Shown: in pieces, positions 17,152 through 25,085 of the stretch | How the letters are laid out: every line of letters starts with the position of its first letter | How positions within the stretch are numbered: the stretch's first letter is position 1 | Assembly (NCBI GenBank): GCA_023410475.1 | Contig: JAEYPS010000006.1 | Span: 149,073-213,072, forward strand | Reading direction: 5' to 3' | DNA from: Bacillota bacterium | GTDB lineage: Bacteria; Bacillota; Clostridia; Christensenellales; SZUA-584 | Length of the DNA: 64,000 nucleotides | The notes under the pieces: generated by a model | What the model saw: the letters and a program-made list of their open reading frames with translations, nothing else | What the model was told of the DNA's origin: nothing | The model's database searches: none | Made by a program: the position numbers and the translations under genes

Positions 17152-19916
17152 TATCTCTCTATCTCCTGCATCTCGTACGACTCTATGATGTCGCCTTCCT
17201 TGATGTCGTTATAATTTTTAAGCGTTATACCGCATTCATATCCCTGGTTGACTTCCTTGGCGTCGTCCTTAAAACGCTTCAGCGCCGCTATAGAGCCTTC
17301 AAATACCACAACGTCGTCACGAAGCAGCCTTACGGAAGCGCTTCTTACTATCTTTCCGTCTGTAACGTAGCTTCCGGCTATTGTGCCTATCGCCGAAACG
17401 TTGAATATCGTTCTTACCTCGGCGTGGCCTAGCACGACTTCCTTGAACTCGGGCGCAAGCATTCCTTTCATCGCGAGCTGGATGTCCTCTATAGCCTTGT
17501 AGATGACTCGGTACGTCCTTATCTCTACTTTCTCCTTCTCAGCCTCTACCCTTGCCATGCTGTCGGGACGTACGTTGAAACCTATTATAATGGCGTTCGA
17601 CGATGTCGCGAGCATTACGTCCATTGCCTTTATGGCGCCAACGCCTGCGTGGATAACGTTGACTCTTACGTCTTTATTGCTCAACTTCTCAAGCGCCTGC
17701 TTAACGGCCTCGACGGAGCCCTGTACGTCGGCCTTGATTATAATGTTAAGGTCCTGTAAACCCTCCTCGACTCTGCTGAACAGATCGTCAAGCGACACCT
17801 TGGAAAGGTTCTTGAGCATGTCGGCCTTTTGTTTGTCTTTTCTCTCTTCAGCTACCTGTTTCGTCAGTTTATCCTGCTCGACGGCGTGCATGACGTCACC
17901 CGCGACAGGAACTTCAGAAAATCCTACCACCTCTACCGGCTGCGACGGTAAGGCTTCTTCAACTCTGTTACCCATATCGTCGACCATCGCGCGTACCTTG
18001 CCGTAAGCGGTTCCTGCTACTATCATATCCGATACCCTAAGCGTACCGTTTTGCACCAGCACGGTGGCGACGGGGCCCCTGCCCTTATCAAGCTTCGCTT
18101 CGACTATTGTTCCTTTAGCTAAACGGTTCGGGTTCGCTTTTAACTCCTGCACCTCGGACAACAGCAATATCATTTCGAGCAGCTGGTCTATGCCTTCCTT
18201 TGTTATTGCAGACACAGGAACCATTACCGTATCTCCGCCCCAGTCTTCCGCGACTAGTCCGTGCTCCGTCAGCTCCTGCATTACTTTGTTCGGGTTTGCG
18301 TTCGGCCTGTCTATCTTATTTATCGCGACTATAATTGGCACTTTCGCGGCTTTTGCGTGATTTATAGCCTCAACCGTCTGAGGCATGACTCCGTCATCCG
18401 CGGCGACCACAAGTATCGCTATGTCCGTTACCTGAGCGCCTCTTGCACGCATTGCCGTAAACGCCTCGTGACCAGGGGTGTCCAGGAACGTTATATCCTG
18501 ATCTTTATGATTGATAGTGTACGCGCCGATATGCTGCGTTATACCCCCGGCTTCATGCTCGGTGACCCGCGTCTTGCGGATAACGTCAAGCAGCGATGTC
18601 TTGCCGTGATCGACATGACCCATTACGGTAACGATGGGCGGGCGCGGCTTTAAATCCTTATCTTCATCGGCCATATCGCCCTCGCCCAGCACGTCTTCCG
18701 CCGTCTTGTCTAGCTTCAGCTCAAGGTTTATGCCGAACTCAGAGCATATAAGCTGCGCTGTATCATAATCTAACTCAGAGTTTATGGTGGACATCATACC
18801 GAGCATCATCAGCTTTTTGAGCAGCTCCGCTACCGGCTTGCCCGTTTTTTCCGCCAGTGACTTGACGGATATCGTTTCCATATTCATCACAGCCTTGTCT
18901 ATTACTATAGGAGCTATGGGAACGTAAGACGTTTTCGTTTTGCTCCTCTTTTTGCCGCGATATCTTTCGTCGCTTCCGTCAAAAGGCGATTGATCTTTCA
19001 TAAGCGCTCTTCTTGAGCCCTTAGATTTATCGTCCCATTTATGCGTATCTTCACGGTGTTTTTTACCCGCCGTGTTTTTCTTATCCACTTGCACAAAGCC
19101 GGACGACCTGATATCCGCTGCGGCTTCATCCTTGCCCAAAGGACGCCCCTGCGGATGCTGCCCCGGCCTCATCGGCGGGCGCTGCCCCTGACCTTGAGGA
19201 CGGCCTTGACCGAACGGGCGCTGATCCTGTCCCTGAGGACGCCCCTGCCCAAACGGGCGCTGATCCTGTCCCTGAGGACGCTGATCCTGCCCGTAGGGAC
19301 GCTGCCCCTGAGGACGCTGATCCTGTCCCTGAGGACGCGGGCCTCTTCCCGCTCCCTGCGGTCGGCTCTGAGGATCATAACCTGTACGGTCGGAACGAGG
19401 CGGCCTTTGCTGGCCCTGAGGCTGCTGCCACTGCTTTTGAGTCTGGAACGGCTGCCAGCCTTGAACGGGGGCGGCAGGCTCCTGCTTTTGTGCCTCAGCT
19501 TTTTTATCTTCTTTAACACTGTTTGCGGATACTTCGGCTACGGGTTCGCCAACAGCGGCGGCAGGTTCCTGCTTTTCCGCCTGCTTTGGCTTTTTCGTTT
19601 TCTTCTCTTCTTCAACGGTCTCGGATGCCGCTGCCGCCTTTGCTTTTTGCTTCTCAGCCTCGGCCTGCTGCCTCAGCGCTTCTTCAGCGGCTTTTGCCTG
19701 CTCGGCAGCCCTTGTCTGCTCTGCCTCTTCCTGCTGCTGTTTAAGCCTTTTTTCCTCAGCCTCTGCACGAACTATCTTTAAAAGCTCAGCTTCGATGCGC
19801 TTTAGCGTGGCCATATGGCTTTGTACGCTGTTTTGCAGCGTCTCCATCTTAGAAACAGCTTCCTTTGAATTCACTATCAGCTGTTTGTTCAAATCGATTA
19901 TCCTGAGTTTACTCAT
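17151..19916 (-). CDS. infB: Translation initiation factor IF-2
   Basis: GTPase that recruits initiator tRNA. The 921-aa protein starts MSKLRIIDLNKQLIV. A Lys/Glu/Ala-rich N-terminal stretch and a Gln/Gly/Arg/Pro repeat region (about residues 190-257) follow, then an IF2-N domain (ETISVKSLAEKTGKPVAELLKK pattern), G1 GHVDHGKTSLL, G3 DTPGHEAF, G4 NKID and domains II-IV. The start at 19916 is chosen over an upstream in-frame GTG-type codon because GGGAG lies 8 nt before it; this start overlaps ylxQ by 8 bp. Confidence 0.97.
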   Translation of the reverse strand: MSKLRIIDLNKQLIVNSKEAVSKMETLQNSVQSHMATLKRIEAELLKIVRAEAEEKRLKQQQEEAEQTRAAEQAKAAEEALRQQAEAEKQKAKAAAASETVEEEKKTKKPKQAEKQEPAAAVGEPVAEVSANSVKEDKKAEAQKQEPAAPVQGWQPFQTQKQWQQPQGQQRPPRSDRTGYDPQSRPQGAGRGPRPQGQDQRPQGQRPYGQDQRPQGQDQRPFGQGRPQGQDQRPFGQGRPQGQGQRPPMRPGQHPQGRPLGKDEAAADIRSSGFVQVDKKNTAGKKHREDTHKWDDKSKGSRRALMKDQSPFDGSDERYRGKKRSKTKTSYVPIAPIVIDKAVMNMETISVKSLAEKTGKPVAELLKKLMMLGMMSTINSELDYDTAQLICSEFGINLELKLDKTAEDVLGEGDMADEDKDLKPRPPIVTVMGHVDHGKTSLLDVIRKTRVTEHEAGGITQHIGAYTINHKDQDITFLDTPGHEAFTAMRARGAQVTDIAILVVAADDGVMPQTVEAINHAKAAKVPIIVAINKIDRPNANPNKVMQELTEHGLVAEDWGGDTVMVPVSAITKEGIDQLLEMILLLSEVQELKANPNRLAKGTIVEAKLDKGRGPVATVLVQNGTLRVSDMIVAGTAYGKVRAMVDDMGNRVEEALPSQPVEVVGFSEVPVAGDVMHAVEQDKLTKQVAEERKDKQKADMLKNLSKVSLDDLFSRVEEGLQDLNIIIKADVQGSVEAVKQALEKLSNKDVRVNVIHAGVGAIKAMDVMLATSSNAIIIGFNVRPDSMARVEAEKEKVEIRTYRVIYKAIEDIQLAMKGMLAPEFKEVVLGHAEVRTIFNVSAIGTIAGSYVTDGKIVRSASVRLLRDDVVVFEGSIAALKRFKDDAKEVNQGYECGITLKNYNDIKEGDIIESYEMQEIER
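19146..19345 (-). repeat. In-frame repeats within infB
   Basis: Tandem degenerate repeats encode units such as GQDQRPFGQGRPQ. At the DNA level a segment starting near 19213 recurs 39 bp later near 19252, equal to 13 codons. The repeat lies in the non-conserved linker between the N-terminal region and the G domain. Confidence 0.85.
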
Positions 19917-20235
19917 CAATGCTACTCCCTTGACCACCAATAAATATATTCTTTATCGCATCGGCAAAACCGAAATCAGTTATTCCCAACACCATTATTT
20001 CAGGCTTTCCTATTGCTAAGCCCAATTTATCATACATGCTAACAGTTAAAACATCAACGTTTTCTTTGCCGCATAAATATTCAAATTTGCGTATGCTGGA
20101 GGGCGACATGCCTTCCTGAAGCAGCAGCAGCCGCACGCTGCCTCTTTTAAGCCCCGACTCGCACGCCGCTGTTCCGACAAGCGTTTTTCCGGCTTTGTGA
20201 GCAAGCCCAACGTATGATAAGCTATTTGAGGCCAC
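19909..20235 (-). CDS. ylxQ: L7Ae/eL8-family RNA-binding protein YlxQ
   Basis: Small protein of the L7Ae/L30e kink-turn binding superfamily (108 aa). YVGLAHKAGKTLVGTAACESG and the LLLLQEGMSPSSIRKFEYLC region match YlxQ. Its precise role is unsettled. It overlaps ylxR upstream by 14 bp and infB downstream by 8 bp, in the universal nusA-ylxR-ylxQ-infB order. Confidence 0.88.
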   Translation of the reverse strand: MASNSLSYVGLAHKAGKTLVGTAACESGLKRGSVRLLLLQEGMSPSSIRKFEYLCGKENVDVLTVSMYDKLGLAIGKPEIMVLGITDFGFADAIKNIFIGGQGSSIDE

Positions 20236-20509
20236 GGCGCAGTATCACCCTTTTTATAGCGTTATAGGCCTCTTCGCTCATCGGTGTTTCGAGCGATCTG
20301 TCAAACGCTTTTATCTTCCTCGCCTTGTCGAGGCACTCTACGTCAGGGCACAGGTAAGCACCTCTTCCATGGGCTTTGCCCGTCTCGTCGGGCACAAGAG
20401 CGTTCTCAGAGGCGACGACGCGAACAAGCTCTTTTTTTGGCCTGCCCTCTCTGCAGGCTATGCACATTCTGACCGGTACTTTTTTTGTCTTCAAACCTGC
20501 CTCCGCCAT
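20222..20509 (-). CDS. ylxR: YlxR family RNA-binding protein (DUF448)
   Basis: 95-aa DUF448 protein. KKVPVRMCIACREGRPKKELVRVV and GKAHGRGAYLCPDVECLDKA are the family hallmarks (GRGA[YW] and the Cys-containing N-terminus). Family members in Bacillus have been described as RNase P-associated modulators; that function is transferred by family only. Located 8 bp after nusA and overlapping ylxQ. Confidence 0.92.
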   Translation of the reverse strand: MAEAGLKTKKVPVRMCIACREGRPKKELVRVVASENALVPDETGKAHGRGAYLCPDVECLDKARKIKAFDRSLETPMSEEAYNAIKRVILRRGLK

Positions 20510-20517
20510 CCGGTAGT

Positions 20518-21660
20518 TTAATTATCGTTTATATCGTCAAAACTGAAATCGTCATCGTACATACCGCCGTAGCCTTCCTCGTCTTCGCCGTCTATAGACG
20601 TTTCTTTGTGTTCGTCAAACAGCGTCTCTTCTATCTGAGTCTGGCTCTTTATGTCTATCTTCCATCCTGTAAGCTTTGCCGCAAGCCTTGCGTTTTGTCC
20701 TTCACGCCCAATAGCGAGCGACAGCTGATAATCAGGGACTACGACCTTAGCAGCCTTCTCCGACTCGTTTATCTGCACCATAAGTACCTTCGCCGGGCGC
20801 AGGGAATTGGCGATAAACTCAATAGGATCGGCGCTCCAGGGGATAACGTCTATCTTCTCGTTGCCTATCTCCGCAACTATCCTGTCTATTCTCGAGCCCT
20901 TCTGGCCTACGCACGAGCCGACGGGGTCTACGTTTTCGTCCTCTGAATATACGGCTATCTTCGTCCTCGAGCCCGCCTCTCTCGCGATGCTCTTTATTTG
21001 AACGACGTTCTGCATTATCTCGGGCACTTCTATTTCAAACAGCCTTTTCAATAGGCCCGGGTGAGTCCTTGATACGACTATCTGCGGCCCCTTAGCCGTC
21101 TTTCTAACTTCCATCACATACACTTTTAAATGGTCGTTTATATTATACCGTTCGCTCGGTATAGACTCGGAGACCGGCATCAATCCTTCCACTCCGTCAA
21201 GCTCGAGTAATATTCCGTTTTTATCTACGCGGTGTATTACGGCGTTCATAAGCTCGCCCTCGCGCTCAATAAACTTTTCAAATATAACTCCGCGCTCCGC
21301 TTCTCTTAAGCGGTGCACGACCACCTGTTTTGCGGTCTGAGCCGCTATCCTGCCGAACGAACCGGGTGTTACTTCCATCTCGATTGCATCGCCGGGTTCA
21401 TAAGCTATGTTAATCTTCTGGGCGTCGTCAAGAGACATCTCTTCCGACTCGTCCGCGACTTCCTCTACTACCGTCTTCTTTGCGAAAACCTTAAACGAAC
21501 CGTCGTTGCTGTCGACGGATACGCGCACATTTTGAGCCGAACCGTAGTTTTTCTTGTACGCGGAAACAAGAGCGTTCTCAATGGCGTCTATCAACACTTC
21601 CTTGTCTATGCCCTTTTCCTTTTCCAAAGCGTTTATTGCGTTTATAAACTCTGTATTCAT
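20518..21660 (-). CDS. nusA: Transcription termination/antitermination factor NusA
   Basis: RNA polymerase-binding elongation factor. It has the N-terminal NusA domain (EFINAINALEKEKGIDKEVL), an S1 domain (MNAVIHRVDKNGILLELDGVEG) and two KH domains (VGSCVGQKGSRIDRIVAEI, LAIGREGQNARLAAKLTGWKIDI). The tail is short and acidic and there are no C-terminal acidic repeats, as usual in Firmicutes (380 aa). ATG 21660 is chosen because GGAGG lies 6 nt upstream; an adjacent in-frame TTG would be too close. Confidence 0.97.
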   Translation of the reverse strand: MNTEFINAINALEKEKGIDKEVLIDAIENALVSAYKKNYGSAQNVRVSVDSNDGSFKVFAKKTVVEEVADESEEMSLDDAQKINIAYEPGDAIEMEVTPGSFGRIAAQTAKQVVVHRLREAERGVIFEKFIEREGELMNAVIHRVDKNGILLELDGVEGLMPVSESIPSERYNINDHLKVYVMEVRKTAKGPQIVVSRTHPGLLKRLFEIEVPEIMQNVVQIKSIAREAGSRTKIAVYSEDENVDPVGSCVGQKGSRIDRIVAEIGNEKIDVIPWSADPIEFIANSLRPAKVLMVQINESEKAAKVVVPDYQLSLAIGREGQNARLAAKLTGWKIDIKSQTQIEETLFDEHKETSIDGEDEEGYGGMYDDDFSFDDINDN

Positions 21661-21672
21661 CAATTACCTCCG

Positions 21673-22140
21673 CTATATATCGACGTGAAGCTTAACCGCG
21701 GCCGTTTCCTTGTATAAAAACGCTTGTTCGCTTCCGTTTATCTCTGCTGTAAATCCCGTTTCGTTACTGGTCTTTAAAAGGCCCGTAAATTCCTTTTTCC
21801 CTTCTTTGGAGGCGTAAAGCTTTATATCTACGCTTTTTCCTGCGTATCGCTCGAAATCCGCAGGCTCTTTAAGCGCCCGGTCGAGGCCCGGCGACGATAC
21901 GCAAAGATAATACGCGTCTTCGATAGGGTCTTTTTCATCTATAGCCGGCTCTATGAGCCTGCTTATCGTTTCACAGTCGTCAAGGCCTATGCCGCCTTCT
22001 TTGTCGGCGTAAATAATAAGCTCTTTCGACCCTCCGACGGTTTTGATCTCCGTTCCCACATACTCGTAGCCTTTGTCTTCTATTATAGGCTTTACTATGT
22101 CTTCTATTATCTTTTCGTATTTACTGGCTATTTCAAACAC
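21673..22140 (-). CDS. rimP: Ribosome maturation factor RimP
   Basis: Needed for 30S subunit maturation. YEKIIEDIVKPIIEDKGYEY, GGIGLDDCETISRLIEPAID and YYLCVSSPGLDRALK are clear RimP motifs. The reading frame stays open to 22179, but family alignments begin near the GTG at 22140, which I use. Neither candidate has a strong Shine-Dalgarno, so the start is uncertain. First gene of the nusA-infB operon, behind a promoter at 22284-22312 and a leader hairpin. Confidence 0.88.
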   Translation of the reverse strand: MFEIASKYEKIIEDIVKPIIEDKGYEYVGTEIKTVGGSKELIIYADKEGGIGLDDCETISRLIEPAIDEKDPIEDAYYLCVSSPGLDRALKEPADFERYAGKSVDIKLYASKEGKKEFTGLLKTSNETGFTAEINGSEQAFLYKETAAVKLHVDI

Positions 22141-22241
22141 TCCAAACTTACGCAAGCAATGATTCTGACAGTATAGCATTTCCCAAAACTCGTCTTTATC
22201 ATTTACATGCTGCCCGCATTCTTTAGATTCAGCAATTGAAA

Positions 22242-22262
22242 AGAGTGGGACTCACCCACTCT
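22242..22262 (-). promoter_or_regulatory. Leader hairpin upstream of rimP
   Basis: AGAGTGGG pairs perfectly with CCCACTCT around a 5-nt loop. In minus-strand RNA the stem is followed by UUUU. A promoter lies just upstream (22284-22312), so this hairpin is inside the rimP transcript leader and may act as an attenuator; it could also end pgeF transcripts. Confidence 0.7.
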
Positions 22263-22283
22263 AAACCGAATCTAGCAATAGGT

Positions 22284-22312
22284 ATGATAGCATAATCTGC
22301 ATAAAAGTGCAA
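22284..22312 (-). promoter_or_regulatory. rimP-nusA-infB operon promoter, TTGCAC-17-TATCAT
   Basis: -35 at 22307-22312 and -10 at 22284-22289 (minus strand), 17-bp spacer. The predicted start is near 22277, giving a leader of about 140 nt to the GTG start. Confidence 0.7.
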
Positions 22313-22328
22313 GCTTTAAGGCAATATT

Positions 22329-23162
22329 TTATGCGGTACTGCCTTTGCCGGTCAGCATTATGAACGCCGCCATAGCCCCGGTCCTGCCCTTATCCCGTCT
22401 GTGTGAAAAAAAGAGGCTCTCCTCGTTATACGTGCAAAGATCAGCCGCGGTTATATTTACGGAGGGAACTCCTGCGCGGATAATATCGATGATACACGCT
22501 TTTGTGATATCGACATGCGCACCGTCAGCCTTGGTTTCTACGGTCTCTTTTCCGAACTCACTATAAAACATATCCGCGACGTCGCCGCCAACCTGATAGC
22601 GCTGTGCGCTTATACACGGGCCAACCGCCGCAAGTATATCCGAGGGCGCGCATCCCGCACCTATCATCGACGCTACCGCGCGCTCAGCGATATGCGCTGC
22701 CGTGCCTTTCCAGCCCGCGTGGCAGACAGCGGCGCAGCGAAGCTTCGGGTCGTAAAAAAACAGCGGAACGCAGTCGGCATGGAACGATATAAGAGGAAGG
22801 CCGGTACAAGTTGTATAAAGCCCGTCGCAAACCTCGGCGACGCTCTGTTTTGTTATGCCTCGACCCTCGTCCGCAGCTTCGGCCCGGTAAAGCCGCGCGC
22901 TGTGAGCGTAATTTATGGCGACGGCTTTTTTATAATCAAACCCTGCCGCCTGTGCGAATCTTTTGATGTTCTCTGTAAAGTTCTCTTCGCTTCGCTCTCT
23001 TTTCCTGCTGAAATTAAGCGTATCGAACGGCTTTTCGCTTACGCCGCCGACCCGCGTGGAGAACGCGCATATAACTCCGCCCGCTTTCTCAAACGATGGT
23101 ATGGTAAGGTATTTTACTCCCAGTTTCTCATTTATCGCGAATCCCCTGCGAATACCATGCAT
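22329..23162 (-). CDS. pgeF: Laccase-domain protein PgeF/YfiH (purine nucleoside phosphorylase family)
   Basis: Member of the multicopper-oxidase-like YfiH family; characterised members act as purine nucleoside phosphorylase/adenosine deaminase or peptidoglycan-editing factor. FSTRVGGVSEKPFDTLNF, FHADCVPLFFYDP and AVCHAGWKGTAAHIAERAV give the conserved His/Cys/His metal site. Length 277 aa. It starts 2 bp after nrdR, a frequent Clostridia arrangement downstream of sigG. Confidence 0.92.
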   Translation of the reverse strand: MHGIRRGFAINEKLGVKYLTIPSFEKAGGVICAFSTRVGGVSEKPFDTLNFSRKRERSEENFTENIKRFAQAAGFDYKKAVAINYAHSARLYRAEAADEGRGITKQSVAEVCDGLYTTCTGLPLISFHADCVPLFFYDPKLRCAAVCHAGWKGTAAHIAERAVASMIGAGCAPSDILAAVGPCISAQRYQVGGDVADMFYSEFGKETVETKADGAHVDITKACIIDIIRAGVPSVNITAADLCTYNEESLFFSHRRDKGRTGAMAAFIMLTGKGSTA

Positions 23163-23164
23163 GT

Positions 23165-23620
23165 CTACTTTTCTTCCAATAATGTCTGCAGCTCCTTCAT
23201 GAACGTATCGACGTCCTTAAACTCCTTATATACGGAGGCGAAACGCACATACGCAACGTCGTCCAGTTTCTTAAGCCCGGACATGACAAGCTCTCCTATC
23301 TCTTTTGTAGAGATCTCCTGCTTTAATGAGTTGAAGATTGTTTTTTCGATACTGTCTGTAAGCTCGTCTATGCTTTGCATGGGAACCGGGCGCTTTTCAC
23401 ACGCTTTTATTATGCCAATCTTTATCTTGTCAGAGTCGTACGGAACGCGCTCGCCGTTTTTCTTTACAACTAGCAGCGGAAGGCTGTCAATTTTCTCATA
23501 GGTCGTAAAACGTTTTTTGCATGAAAGGCATTCCCTGCGCCGCCTTATAGAGTTGCCTTCCTCGGTCGGCCTGGAATCCACGACCTTACTTTCCGGATGT
23601 CCGCAGTATACACACCTCAT
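23165..23620 (-). CDS. nrdR: Transcriptional repressor NrdR
   Basis: Zinc-ribbon/ATP-cone repressor of ribonucleotide reductase genes. The zinc ribbon is MRCVYCGHPESKVVDSR with ECLSCKKRFTTYEKID. The ATP-cone follows from VVKKNGERVPYDSDKIKIGI (151 aa, normal). A likely target is present in this window: a near-perfect NrdR box in the nrdJ promoter at 60720-60735. GGGGG precedes the ATG; pgeF follows directly. Confidence 0.97.
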   Translation of the reverse strand: MRCVYCGHPESKVVDSRPTEEGNSIRRRRECLSCKKRFTTYEKIDSLPLLVVKKNGERVPYDSDKIKIGIIKACEKRPVPMQSIDELTDSIEKTIFNSLKQEISTKEIGELVMSGLKKLDDVAYVRFASVYKEFKDVDTFMKELQTLLEEK

Positions 23621-23713
23621 ACGCTACCCCCAAAACCATTTTTCTTACTGCTTATTATAACATACAAATCAATTTTTACAATTATCCGCCAAGAAAGACT
23701 GTGCTTTTGCAGA

Positions 23714-23974
23714 TCAATCCTGATAATCAGGCATAAAATTGGAATCGACTTCTACGAGTATAACGTCGTCTCCTATCTTTCTGATGTTTTTCCATGGTAT
23801 CACCTGGTCTCTTTCGCCTCTGAAAAAGAACGAAAACTTTGAAGGCCCGGGGACGACAATAGCGCATATCTTTCCGGTACATACGTCCAGCACAAGATCG
23901 CAGATGAACCCGAGCCTCGCGCCGTCCACTATGTTTACTACTTCCTTTTGTCTGAGCTTACAATACCTTGTCAT
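23714..23974 (-). CDS. YlmC/YmxH family PRC-barrel protein
   Basis: 86-aa PRC-barrel protein of the YlmC/YmxH sporulation-associated family (TRYCKLRQKEVVNIVDGARLG, VPWKNIRKIGDDVILVEVD-like IPWKNIRKIGDDVILVEVD). Role unknown. The ATG at 23974 is used because AGGTGG lies upstream; the in-frame GTG three codons earlier is part of that Shine-Dalgarno. It sits just after the sigG terminator, in the usual sigG-ylmC-nrdR neighbourhood. Confidence 0.87.
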   Translation of the reverse strand: MTRYCKLRQKEVVNIVDGARLGFICDLVLDVCTGKICAIVVPGPSKFSFFFRGERDQVIPWKNIRKIGDDVILVEVDSNFMPDYQD

Positions 23975-24012
23975 CAAAACCACCTCACATAATAAATAAT
24001 ATGAGAGAGCAC

Positions 24013-24040
24013 AAAAAAAAGACCGCGAAACGCCGCGGCC
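24013..24040 (-). terminator. Terminator of sigG
   Basis: GGCCGCG and CGCGGTC pair around a short loop and are followed in minus-strand RNA by eight U residues; it lies 15 bp after the sigG stop. Confidence 0.85.
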
Positions 24041-24054
24041 TTAATGCTGTATGC

Positions 24055-24828
24055 TCATATGCTCCTTCGTATGTTTTTAAGAGCGTTTTTCTCAAGCCTT
24101 GATACCTGTGCCTGGCTGATGCCTATTTCCTCCGAGACCTCCATCTGCGTCTTGCCCTGATAGAAGCGCATCATGATTATCTTCTTTTCGCGCTCGTTCA
24201 ATTTCTCTATTGCTTCTTTCAAAGCTATACCGTCGAGCCACGTTTCGTCCGCGCTGCTTTTATCCTGAAGCTGATCCATTACGTATATCGCGTCTGAGCC
24301 GTCATGGTAAACAGGCTCATAGAGGGATACTGGGTCTTGAATAGCATCCAGAGCGAATACAACGTCCTCTACGTTCATGCCAAGCTCGTTGGCAATCTTT
24401 TCTACGCTTGGATCACTAAAGTTCTTCTTGGACAGCATGTTGCGTACTTGAAGAGCCTTATATGCAATGTCTCTCAGAGAGCGTGAAACACGTATCGAAT
24501 TATTATCACGCAGGTATCTTCGAAGCTCCCCCGTGATCATAGGGACGGCATATGTTGAAAACCTTACTCCAAGCTCGACGTTGAAGTTGTCTATCGCTTT
24601 TATAAGCCCTATGCACCCGACTTGAAAAAGGTCGTCCATGTTTTCGTTTCTGCCCGTAAAACGCTGGATAACGCTCAGCACCAGCCTTAAGTTCCCTCTT
24701 ATAAACTGCTCTCTTGCAGCCTGGTCTCCGGCTTTGATCTTCAGCATTATTTCCTTCATCTCTTTGGGTTTCATTACGGGAAGCTTAGACGTGTCGACGC
24801 CGCAAATCTCAACCTTATTAACCAGCAT
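24055..24828 (-). CDS. sigG: Sporulation sigma factor SigG (late forespore)
   Basis: RNA polymerase sigma factor active in the forespore after engulfment. NKVEICGVDTSKLPVMKP at the N-terminus is diagnostic of SigG. Region 2 (QFIRGNLRLVLSVIQRFTGR, DDLFQVGCIGLIKAIDNF), region 3 and region 4 (LNEREKKIIMMRFYQGKTQM, EISQAQVSRLEKNAL-type helix-turn-helix) are complete (257 aa). Upstream is a sequence resembling a SigF promoter (24858-24886). Neither sigE nor spoIIGA is in the window. Confidence 0.97.
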   Translation of the reverse strand: MLVNKVEICGVDTSKLPVMKPKEMKEIMLKIKAGDQAAREQFIRGNLRLVLSVIQRFTGRNENMDDLFQVGCIGLIKAIDNFNVELGVRFSTYAVPMITGELRRYLRDNNSIRVSRSLRDIAYKALQVRNMLSKKNFSDPSVEKIANELGMNVEDVVFALDAIQDPVSLYEPVYHDGSDAIYVMDQLQDKSSADETWLDGIALKEAIEKLNEREKKIIMMRFYQGKTQMEVSEEIGISQAQVSRLEKNALKNIRRSI

Positions 24829-24857
24829 GTCATATCTCCTCGGAAGCTTGATATGAC

Positions 24858-24886
24858 TAGCTTTGCCATCAGATAGGCTTTTATAC
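24858..24886 (-). promoter_or_regulatory. SigF-type promoter of sigG
   Basis: GTATA (24882-24886) and GGCAAAGCTA (24858-24867) on the minus strand, spaced 14 bp, resemble the SigF consensus GYWTA and GGNNANANTR, with one mismatch in the -10. SigF-driven sigG transcription is established in Bacillus. Confidence 0.6.
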
Positions 24887-24890
24887 TGGC

Positions 24891-24910
24891 AAAAAACGCC
24901 CTCCGGGCGT
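24891..24910 (-). terminator. Terminator downstream of ispA operon
   Basis: ACGCCC and GGGCGT stem followed by six U residues in minus-strand RNA. It would stop the nusB-folD-xse-ispA transcript before sigG. The remaining gap to ispA (24911-25085) is AT-rich and shows nothing else I can name. Confidence 0.8.
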
Positions 24911-25085
24911 CTCGGCGGGCGTTTGTGCCGTAATATATACCGTAATAATTTCTGAAAGATTTGATAGCTATGGAGTGTTAAAGCTTAACGTTATATCTTT
25001 AGTTATTTATGAAGAAATTTTATTATTTTTTTTAGAAGTCCCTTGGCCGCCCGTATATTGGGGGATGGTCGGGCTCCGCTTTATA

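Noticed and set aside
19146..19345. CRISPR-like direct repeats
   Set aside because: The repeats are in frame within infB with no unique spacers, so this is a protein repeat.
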